Assembly: GCA_003541985.1 (NCBI GenBank)
Contig: DPLM01000410.1
Span: 1 to 6,655 of the forward strand
From: Deltaproteobacteria bacterium
GTDB taxonomy: Bacteria > SAR324 > NAC60-12
DNA length: 6,655 bases
Direction of reading: 5' to 3'
Part shown: in pieces, positions 1-5,209 of the stretch
Numbering within the stretch: the stretch's first letter is position 1
How the letters are laid out: each line of letters starts with the position of its first letter
The notes under the pieces: model-generated
Databases searched by the model: none
Seen by the model: the letters and a program-made list of their open reading frames with translations, nothing else
Told to the model about the DNA's origin: nothing
Program-made: the position numbers and the translations under genes

Positions 1-155
1 TTTATAGGTCTTGTTGATCACAGCAGAGGAATAATTCAGGGTGAGGTAAGTTTTTGAACAAGGAATTTAAATTCACCGCATTTAATATAAGCAAAAAGCA
101 CCGGAATACCCAAGTTGGTGATGCGATTCGGTTTACACATCAATATGGTACCAGA

Positions 156-192
156 AAACCCATAATACCCAAGGTCGGCCTATAATGGGTTT
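156..192. repeat. Imperfect inverted repeat, hairpin candidate
   Basis: The arms AAACCCATAATA (156-167) and TATAATGGGTTT (181-192) pair at 11 of 12 positions around a 13-base loop. The loop contains AGGTCGG (172-178), which is perfectly complementary to CCGACCT at 210-216, so an H-type pseudoknot is possible on either strand. There is no T-run immediately after either arm beyond the arm itself, which argues against a simple intrinsic terminator. Function is unknown. Confidence 0.5.
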
Positions 193-347
193 GGCAGTCG
201 ATAACCAATCCGACCTATCCAAATCCTGTAAGTGGACAGAGAAGAAAGCGAAAGGGAAGAAGGGGGAAGGGGTGGATGATCTACCATTCAATCATATATT
301 TAAGGAGAGCTAGTGCTGACTGAAAGACTTAAGAAGAGATTGGATAG

Positions 348-362
348 GTTCAGTGACTGAAC
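348..362. repeat. Short perfect hairpin GTTCAG-TGA-CTGAAC
   Basis: A perfect 6-bp stem with a 3-base loop, extendable by one G-T wobble. The right part repeats an 8-base word, TGACTGAA (317-324 and 354-361), so TTCAG at 349-353 could pair with either copy. The left edge overlaps the segment 340-349 that is complementary to 213-222, so the two structures would compete. It could be a small regulatory hairpin or chance. Confidence 0.4.
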
Positions 363-555
363 TGTTAAAGGTAAGAGGAAAGTCAACAACCTGCTTAAGC
401 TCATAGTTAATACCTCTGAGTTATGGGAGTTGAACTATTTTAATGTACAGGGTAACAAGGGGGTCAGCGACTAAGGGGCCAAACTGTACATATAAACCTA
501 AGCATGTACGCAGGACATACATTTCTAAGAGTACCTGAAAGAGAGCTTGTTCCTA

Positions 556-1797
556 CTACTGAGTTGCAGCCCACCAAGATTGCAACATTTTAGTAAGCTT
601 ATCGACAGTTGGCAACTCTCGGAAGGAAAAACCAAAGATCTTAAAGTAACTAGAAGTTTCCAAGGCAACACTAAGCTCCGGATTCTTCAAGAGGCTATTG
701 CTGACACCCAGCAACAAAGGAACTCCTTGGACCTCTTCCAATTGCAGTAGTCGTTGTCTAAGTGGGCCTGCGTGCCAACCATGAAAAAGTTCAAGAGCAA
801 CCGAAGCTCCTGTCTGATGCTGCAGGACAAAATCTGGAAAGCAGTAGCGATCACCTGGCAACGGCACAAAGCTACCAGCAGGCTCCAACCGCCACTCTGG
901 TAGGCGCTCTTTTAGGCGGTCACCAATCTGTTGAAATTCTGGAGGCACATAATCGTGGAATTGTTGATAGTGCGAACGGATTCCACAACTCGAATCCAGT
1001 TGCAACTGAAGTGGTGGTTTCTGTCGGAAGCAGACCGTAGCTCGCAATTGCCAGTTTTTCTGTTGCAGGATTGCGGGGAAGAAATTGGCCAATTGCATTC
1101 CGTACTTCTGAGTTTTGTAGAATAGGCTCAGTGGACCATCGATTCGAAGCTGAAAGATACCCTGTTCACCTGTTGTGATCTGGACCAGCAATTGGTGAAA
1201 GCGTAGGTACTTGCACAGCTGGCGCAACGGTCCAGGGTCTGGGTACTCCAAGCGCAGTTCCAGAGCTTCTGAATTCAGCAGGAGCCCTTGTACCTGCGCA
1301 CAGTTGTAGCGATGGAGTAGAGCATCTGCTCCAATGGGTGAGAATTGCAATAAGCGCTGCTGAGCTGGTAGATCTGCGTAAAGAGCTTCCTGAATCTGTG
1401 CAACTGGTTGACTTCGCAGAATCTCTAGACGCTTCCAAAACTCTTGAAGATTGGGATCTAAAGCTTTAGCTTCTTCGCGCAAAGCTTGACGCGCCTGAAT
1501 GAAGATTAACTCTCGGAAACACTGCTGTTCTGCTGGGTCTCCTATATCAAATTCGGATCGATCCAACAGCAGCTTTTCCAATCCACGTCCTATTGGAGTA
1601 TCGAGTTGCTGGCTTTGTAATTGGAGTGAGGTTTCTACGCTAAGCTCCTGACGCGTCGGGCCATCTGCAGAAGCCTGCCTAAAAACTTCTATGAGGGCTT
1701 CCGCGGCTCTCTGCAAAGAAATATCATCCGGATCCAAAAATTGAGGATAGATTCTTCCTTTACGACTACGGAACCGCAGCAAGTCACGCGTTAGCAA
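556..1797 (-). CDS. DUF790 family (Bax1-type) nuclease
   Basis: This 413-residue protein belongs to the DUF790 family (Pfam PF05626), whose archaeal members are called Bax1. Known members bind the XPB/Rad25 helicase and act as structure-specific, metal-dependent DNA nucleases in a repair role. Visible hallmarks are the N-terminal MLTRDLLRFRSRKGRI block (1-16), the HRYNCAQVQGLLL block (162-174), the IDGPLSLFYKTQKYG block (219-233), and a C-terminal nuclease-like core with PDF (Asp322) and VALEL (Glu336), followed by HGW where relatives more often have GFW. The length is normal. The start is TTG at 1797: it places the family N-terminus exactly, a GAG lies about six bases upstream, and an in-frame TAG lies nine codons further up. 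It follows the HemJ/CopD-like gene by 45 bp on the same strand, so it may be cotranscribed. No helicase partner is in the window. Family assignment is firm; nuclease activity is inferred from the family. Confidence 0.88.
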   Translation of the reverse strand: MLTRDLLRFRSRKGRIYPQFLDPDDISLQRAAEALIEVFRQASADGPTRQELSVETSLQLQSQQLDTPIGRGLEKLLLDRSEFDIGDPAEQQCFRELIFIQARQALREEAKALDPNLQEFWKRLEILRSQPVAQIQEALYADLPAQQRLLQFSPIGADALLHRYNCAQVQGLLLNSEALELRLEYPDPGPLRQLCKYLRFHQLLVQITTGEQGIFQLRIDGPLSLFYKTQKYGMQLANFFPAILQQKNWQLRATVCFRQKPPLQLQLDSSCGIRSHYQQFHDYVPPEFQQIGDRLKERLPEWRLEPAGSFVPLPGDRYCFPDFVLQHQTGASVALELFHGWHAGPLRQRLLQLEEVQGVPLLLGVSNSLLKNPELSVALETSSYFKIFGFSFRELPTVDKLTKMLQSWWAATQ

Positions 1798-1842
1798 AAG
1801 AATCTCAGCAGCATCGTTGATCTAAAGATTACAGACATCTCA

Positions 1843-2259
1843 TCAGAAAGGCTTGGCAGAAGCCATGTAGATCATGAAGGCGGATGTACAGAAGATACCA
1901 ATGTGGACGAACATTGCCATTGGCTTGGGCAGGTCACGTTTGAGAATCTGCATTCCATTTAGGAAGCCGAAAACAATCAGCAGCAATAAGCCAACCAGTT
2001 TATAGTGTAACCAGAGCCCATTGCCAGGCTTGAAGGCTCCCGTGATTATTGCTAGGTATAGGCCTGTTGCTACGGCAATCCCCAAGATTGGGTAGTAGAT
2101 GAACTTGTAGATTCGATGCTGAATCCACTGGGCTCCAGCAATCTGGGCATCTTCAGTCATTCGAAAACGAAAAACTACTGCGAGGGACTGCACGAACAGA
2201 GTTCCAACAACGATACAAACAGCGGTCACATGAACGGCGACCATCGTATGATAAAGCAT
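1843..2259 (-). CDS. HemJ/CopD-like four-helix membrane protein
   Basis: A 138-residue integral membrane protein with four predicted helices at about 8-30, 50-73, 83-104 and 114-134. The pattern fits the HemJ/UPF0093 and CopD superfamily: an early His in helix 1 (His10), a WIQHRIYKFIYYP segment (45-57) leading into helix 2 and ending GLYL, and WLHYKL (83-88) opening helix 3, where HemJ proteins carry a similar WLHxKL. HemJ oxidises protoporphyrinogen IX to protoporphyrin IX in haem synthesis; CopD relatives are linked to copper uptake. The sequence does not settle which applies, and no haem or copper genes are nearby. The start is ATG at 2259 with a poor ribosome-binding site; Met6 is an alternative. 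It heads a possible two-gene transcript with the DUF790 gene and diverges from the peroxidase gene. Confidence 0.72.
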   Translation of the reverse strand: MLYHTMVAVHVTAVCIVVGTLFVQSLAVVFRFRMTEDAQIAGAQWIQHRIYKFIYYPILGIAVATGLYLAIITGAFKPGNGLWLHYKLVGLLLLIVFGFLNGMQILKRDLPKPMAMFVHIGIFCTSAFMIYMASAKPF

Positions 2260-2526
2260 GGATGAACCACAATATGAGGTGAGTCAAAGGTCTGTGAAGA
2301 ACATTCAGCTTACGAAGTTACCCCGCAGTTGCAAGCAAGCTCCACCAAATCCACTTTCAATCACTGATTTGATTGGCAAAGGCTTCACCATACCGACCAA
2401 CACAAAAAAATCATTGGCCTTCTACATCCCAAGAGTTGCCTCTGCTCAACGCTTATCGCAAAATAGAAAAATTTGTTGGTAAACCAACCTTCAAACTGAT
2501 TTATCTTTTTTCCGAAAGAACTATAA
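2260..2526. promoter_or_regulatory. Divergent intergenic control region
   Basis: This spacer separates two divergent genes, so promoters for both the HemJ/CopD-like gene and the peroxidase gene should lie here. A perfect inverted repeat GTTGG-TAAA-CCAAC (2475-2488) sits 38 bases before the peroxidase start and could be an operator or a hairpin in the leader. The next 25 bases are T-rich. I cannot identify a confident -35/-10 pair on either strand. An open plus-strand frame from 2258 is not credible as a gene: it overlaps the start of the opposite gene and resembles no family. Confidence 0.45.
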
Positions 2527-3006
2527 ATGTCAGAATTCCATACACTACAACTCACTGATCTAGAAGGTAACGAATGCGCTCTCTCAGACTACGCTGGCAA
2601 GGCTTTGCTGCTGGTTAATGTGGCAAGTCACTGCGGTAAGACCCCGCAATACAAGGGGCTCGAAGATCTGCATCAGCGCTATCAGGAACAAGGCTTCAGC
2701 GTGATGGGCTTCCCTTGCAATCAGTTTGGACAGCAAGAACCAGGAACTGCCCAAGAAATCCGACAGTTTTGTGACCTCAATTATGGAGTGACATTTCCCC
2801 TCCTTGCCAAGCTAGAGGTCAGTGGAATAAACCAACACCCGCTCTATGCGCTTTTGACCGGACCAACCGCCGCATTTCCAGGAAAGATCACCTGGAACTT
2901 CGAGAAATTCCTAGTTAACCAAGAAGGCGAGGTACAGCAACGCTTTGCCCCAAAAATAACTCCAAGTGATCCGGAACTGATCCAGGCTCTGGAAGCGCTG
3001 CTCTGA
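2527..3006 (+). CDS. Glutathione peroxidase family thiol peroxidase
   Basis: A full-length 159-residue member of the glutathione peroxidase family (BtuE/GPx type), which reduces hydrogen peroxide and organic or lipid hydroperoxides in the cytoplasm. The peroxidatic Cys36 lies in NVASHCGKTPQY and is an ordinary TGC codon, so this is a cysteine enzyme and not a selenoprotein. The rest of the catalytic set is visible: Gln70 in FGQQEPG, and Trp123 and Asn124 in WNFEKFLV. Cys82, in FCDLNYGVTFP, is where thioredoxin-dependent two-cysteine members keep the resolving Cys, so thioredoxin is a more likely reductant than glutathione. There is no signal peptide. The ATG is preceded by a weak purine-rich site (GAAAGAA). 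The next gene begins three bases after the stop, suggesting one transcript. Family assignment is secure. Confidence 0.95.
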   Translation: MSEFHTLQLTDLEGNECALSDYAGKALLLVNVASHCGKTPQYKGLEDLHQRYQEQGFSVMGFPCNQFGQQEPGTAQEIRQFCDLNYGVTFPLLAKLEVSGINQHPLYALLTGPTAAFPGKITWNFEKFLVNQEGEVQQRFAPKITPSDPELIQALEALL

Positions 3007-3009
3007 GTT

Positions 3010-3630
3010 ATGCTTCGTTTTGGTAATCAGATGAACACGCCTCCCATCCGGTTGTTGTTGCTTGGGATACTTTCCGTGATGACCTATCTGAGTTTTAGCT
3101 CTCCAGCTAAGGCACAATTGCTTCCCATGGCTGGAATTCTGGGCAGCGCTGTGCAACAAAATTACGAGGACTGCATCCTTAATAACATGAAGGGAGTGCA
3201 GAGTGACATTGCAGCTCAGGCCATTCTAGATGCTTGTCGTAGCAAGTTTCCAAATATCAATGGAGGAGCTGGACTACCTGCTCAAAGCAAGCTGGGGATC
3301 CTGCCCAACCAGGCACTCAACCAACTGAACGGTGAGTTGTTACAGGATCTAGGTAGTGAGTTGGTCTTCCGTCTCTATAATGGCAGTTCAGACTGGGAAA
3401 TCCATTCCTTGACGCTAGGACTGCAGTATTGGGATCTAACTCGGTCAACCAGTATTGTGGAACGGCACACTCAGATGATGTCTACTGAGCAGTCATTTCT
3501 ACCTTCACAGTGGCTGGAGATCCGGATGAACAACCCCTCAAACTCTCCTCACCTGTTACTGGAACGCTGGTGGTTTGAGAGTGCTAACGGTCGCCAACTA
3601 CCCAGCTTGCCAACCAACCACCGAGAGTGA
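3010..3630 (+). CDS. Sec-exported protein, conserved two-Cys segment
   Basis: This 206-residue protein has a typical Sec signal peptide: a basic start, a hydrophobic core at about 14-30, and a likely cleavage after AKA at 35, giving a mature protein starting QLLP. The mature N-terminus carries YEDCILNNMKGVQSDIAAQA and then ACRSKFP, with Cys55 and Cys76, a small conserved pattern I recall from short uncharacterised bacterial proteins; a disulphide is plausible after export. The C-terminal half (about 117-192) alternates hydrophobic and polar residues and looks like a beta-sandwich. No catalytic motif is seen and the function is unknown. The ATG at 3010 lies three bases after the peroxidase stop; ATG at 3031 (Met8) gives an equally good signal peptide, and neither has a clear ribosome-binding site. 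Coupling to the peroxidase hints at, but does not prove, a shared redox context. Confidence 0.8.
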   Translation: MLRFGNQMNTPPIRLLLLGILSVMTYLSFSSPAKAQLLPMAGILGSAVQQNYEDCILNNMKGVQSDIAAQAILDACRSKFPNINGGAGLPAQSKLGILPNQALNQLNGELLQDLGSELVFRLYNGSSDWEIHSLTLGLQYWDLTRSTSIVERHTQMMSTEQSFLPSQWLEIRMNNPSNSPHLLLERWWFESANGRQLPSLPTNHRE

Positions 3631-3836
3631 TCAACTTGCCATTTGACAACACGCGGCTTTTCGTCAGATCAGTAATCGTAGAAAACATCCGGATGAACGC
3701 CTTGCGGCCCTAAAAAATTTCCGTTAAGGTGACATTATAGATGATCTGATTGTCCCTCTATCCAGGCATATTCTGGTTTGAGCCAATCATCTTCTGCGCC
3801 GCCAATATCTTCCATTTCGTCAGACAGGAGTCTACC
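3631..3836. promoter_or_regulatory. Spacer and leader before the 95-residue gene
   Basis: This gap holds an 8-bp perfect inverted repeat, TCAGATCA (3664-3671) with TGATCTGA (3742-3749), which brackets 70 bases. Inside it, 3723-3740 reads GTTAAGGTGACATTATAG, matching 15 of 18 positions of the phage SP6 promoter consensus, probably by chance. A TTGACA at 3643-3648 lacks a well-spaced -10 box. At 3825-3830 a good ribosome-binding site (AGGAG within GACAGGAGTC) precedes the ATG at 3837. I see no clear terminator for the upstream gene. Confidence 0.35.
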
Positions 3837-4124
3837 ATGACAAAAGTGTGCATCGTGCAGAAGCGGCAGATCGTACTGCTAAAGAAAGAAATCTACGTCG
3901 AGGGCAGTCAGGAAGAGATTGAAGATTGGATCATTCACAACCAGTTGGATGACACCAAGTACCAGTGGCGAAACCACACTGAGTATATCGATGCAGGACA
4001 CGAAGAGTACGAAATTCTTGAAGTTCCTGAGGACGATGGCTACGACTTCCTACGTTACGTCCGCAAGCCCCCAGTCTACAACCTGGAACGGGACAACGGC
4101 CGAAAGATTCAGACCAAGAAATAA
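3837..4124 (+). CDS. 95-residue protein of unknown function
   Basis: I do not recognise this protein. It has 95 residues, with no membrane segment and no signal peptide. The order of visible elements is a likely beta strand with basic residues (KRQIVLLKKEIYVEG, 9-23), a short acidic helix (SQEEIEDWIIHN, 24-35), an acidic, tyrosine-rich middle ending in EVPEDDGYDFL, and a basic tail. The strand-helix layout near the start loosely recalls small DpnD/PcfM-like domains, but I would not assign it. The ATG at 3837 is preferred over an upstream in-frame TTG at 3750 because AGGAG lies about seven bases before it. It ends 11 bp before the polyketide synthase start, and that gene has no strong ribosome-binding site of its own, so the two are probably cotranscribed and translationally coupled. 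Confidence 0.75.
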   Translation: MTKVCIVQKRQIVLLKKEIYVEGSQEEIEDWIIHNQLDDTKYQWRNHTEYIDAGHEEYEILEVPEDDGYDFLRYVRKPPVYNLERDNGRKIQTKK

Positions 4125-4135
4125 TTCTACTGCGA

Positions 4136-5197
4136 ATGCCTCAAATCCTGGCAATCGCCCATGCCTTTCCCCCCCATTACTGCTCCCAAGATGAACTGAG
4201 TTCAGCCCTACGCATTGCTTGGCAGGACCAGAGACTCGATGTAGCAATTTTTGATCGCTTACAGCGCAATGTTCAGGTTCAGGGACGCTACCTAGCTCGA
4301 CCGTTAGAAGAGTACCATCACTTCAAATCCTTTACCCAAACCAACCAGATCTGGCAGGAAGAAGCTCTATGCCTCAGTGAACAAGTGGTCCAGCAAGTAC
4401 TGGATCAAGCTCAGCTAGAAGCCGACCAAGTCCAATTACTGATGAGTACAACAGTGACAGGGATCGCGGTGCCTTCGCTGGAGGCCCGCCTGATGAACCG
4501 ACTGCCGTTTACACCGACGACTCGACGGGTCCCACTGTTTGGACTGGGTTGTTTAGCTGGAACCGCTGGGATTGCCCGTTGTGCTGACTACCTCCGGGCT
4601 TACCCCACCCATTCCGCTTTGCTGCTCTCGGTGGAACTCTGCTCCCTGACTTTGCAGAAGCAGGATTTATCTGTAGCAAATCTGATTGCTAGCGGTCTCT
4701 TTGGTGATGGAGCAGCGGCTGCACTGCTCGTTGGCGACAAGCATCCTCTGGCCATAGACGCACCTGTAAGTGTACTAGACTCCTGTTCAGTCTTCTTTCC
4801 AGATTCTGAAGAAGTGATGGGCTGGAAAATCAGTGCATCTGGCCTCAAGATTGTCCTCTCTCCAGGAGTTCCCCATTATACCCGTGAGATGCTACCGGGA
4901 CCCCTGAAGAATTTCCTCGCCCAGCACAACTTAGAGTTTGGTGATATCCGTCACTGGGTCAGTCATCCTGGAGGCCCCAAGGTGATTGATGCACTGGAAG
5001 AGGGGCTGGCATTACCAGTAGGAACACTGAACCGAACGCGTCAGAGTCTCACTGAGATTGGTAATCTCTCCTCGACCTCTGTGCTGATTATTCTAGAAGA
5101 ATGGCTGTGTGACAGGATAGCAGAGCCAGGTGATTGGGGGATGATGCTCTCGATGGGGCCAGGCTTTTGTGCAGAAGCTGCGTTACTGCGCTGGTGA
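4136..5197 (+). CDS. Type III polyketide synthase
   Basis: A complete 353-residue homodimer-type type III polyketide synthase of the chalcone/stilbene synthase superfamily. Such enzymes extend a CoA-activated starter with malonyl-CoA and cyclise the chain in one active site, giving alkyl-pyrones, resorcinols, phloroglucinols or related products. The catalytic triad is intact: Cys139 in LFGLGCLAGTAG, His277 in HWVSHPGGPKV, and Asn310 in EIGNLSSTSV. The FGDGAAAALL loop (189-198) and the C-terminal GPGF (341-344) are also present. Length and ATG start are normal for the family; the N-terminal ILAIAHAFPPH is typical of it. It follows the 95-residue gene by 11 bp. No tailoring methyltransferase or oxygenase, often seen beside bacterial members, lies in the window. 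The starter unit and product cannot be told from sequence alone; a long-chain acyl starter is a fair guess. Confidence 0.93.
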   Translation: MPQILAIAHAFPPHYCSQDELSSALRIAWQDQRLDVAIFDRLQRNVQVQGRYLARPLEEYHHFKSFTQTNQIWQEEALCLSEQVVQQVLDQAQLEADQVQLLMSTTVTGIAVPSLEARLMNRLPFTPTTRRVPLFGLGCLAGTAGIARCADYLRAYPTHSALLLSVELCSLTLQKQDLSVANLIASGLFGDGAAAALLVGDKHPLAIDAPVSVLDSCSVFFPDSEEVMGWKISASGLKIVLSPGVPHYTREMLPGPLKNFLAQHNLEFGDIRHWVSHPGGPKVIDALEEGLALPVGTLNRTRQSLTEIGNLSSTSVLIILEEWLCDRIAEPGDWGMMLSMGPGFCAEAALLRW

Positions 5198-5209
5198 GCA
5201 TGGAGCGAG

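Larger units (their letters stand above)
1..555. other. Gene-free stretch with inverted repeats
   Basis: No frame on either strand gives a convincing protein here: open stretches are short, have no ribosome-binding site and match no family I recognise. The stretch lies downstream of the minus-strand DUF790 gene. It contains a 12-bp inverted repeat with one mismatch (156-167 with 181-192), a 7-bp complement from that loop to 210-216, a 10-bp complement between 213-222 and 340-349, a perfect 6-bp hairpin (348-362), a nearly pure purine tract (239-272) and two TGTACA palindromes (444-449, 485-490). I see no canonical terminator with a T-run after the DUF790 stop. Some of this may be a structured RNA or the remains of a decayed element, or it may be chance; nothing matches tRNA, tmRNA, 6S, SRP or RNase P RNA as I know them. 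Confidence 0.6.

Noticed and set aside
1..57. Plus-strand frame open from the left edge, ending at TGA 55-57, as the tail of an upstream gene.
   Set aside because: Only 18 codons are visible and they match no family I recognise. It is possible, but cannot be told from chance.
45..323. A plus-strand frame of about 92 codons with a single in-frame TAA at 183-185, as a broken gene.
   Set aside because: No start, no ribosome-binding site and no recognisable motif; one stop in this length among six frames is not unusual. The basic run in it is simply the purine tract translated.
372..392. GAGGAAAGTC in this segment resembles the conserved start of RNase P RNA.
   Set aside because: The bases after it diverge at once, and the other conserved RNase P elements are missing at the right distances.
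402..420. AGTTAATACCTCTG resembles a stretch of 16S rRNA (V3 region).
   Set aside because: The similarity is about a dozen bases in a variable region; none of the universal 16S segments flank it.
547..1125. Plus-strand open frames opposite the DUF790 gene.
   Set aside because: They are shadows: the minus-strand protein carries clear family motifs over its whole length.
2258..2482. Plus-strand open frame of 74 codons in the divergent spacer.
   Set aside because: It overlaps the start of the HemJ/CopD-like gene, has no ribosome-binding site and a composition unlike the real proteins nearby.
3643..3678. TTGACA at 3643-3648 as the -35 box of a promoter.
   Set aside because: The only -10-like hexamer nearby is about 24 bases away, outside the usual 16-18.
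3690..3720. GCC-TTGC-GGC followed by an A-run, as an intrinsic terminator.
   Set aside because: The stem is only three pairs, and the A-run would be a T-run only on the minus strand, where it precedes nothing that needs terminating.
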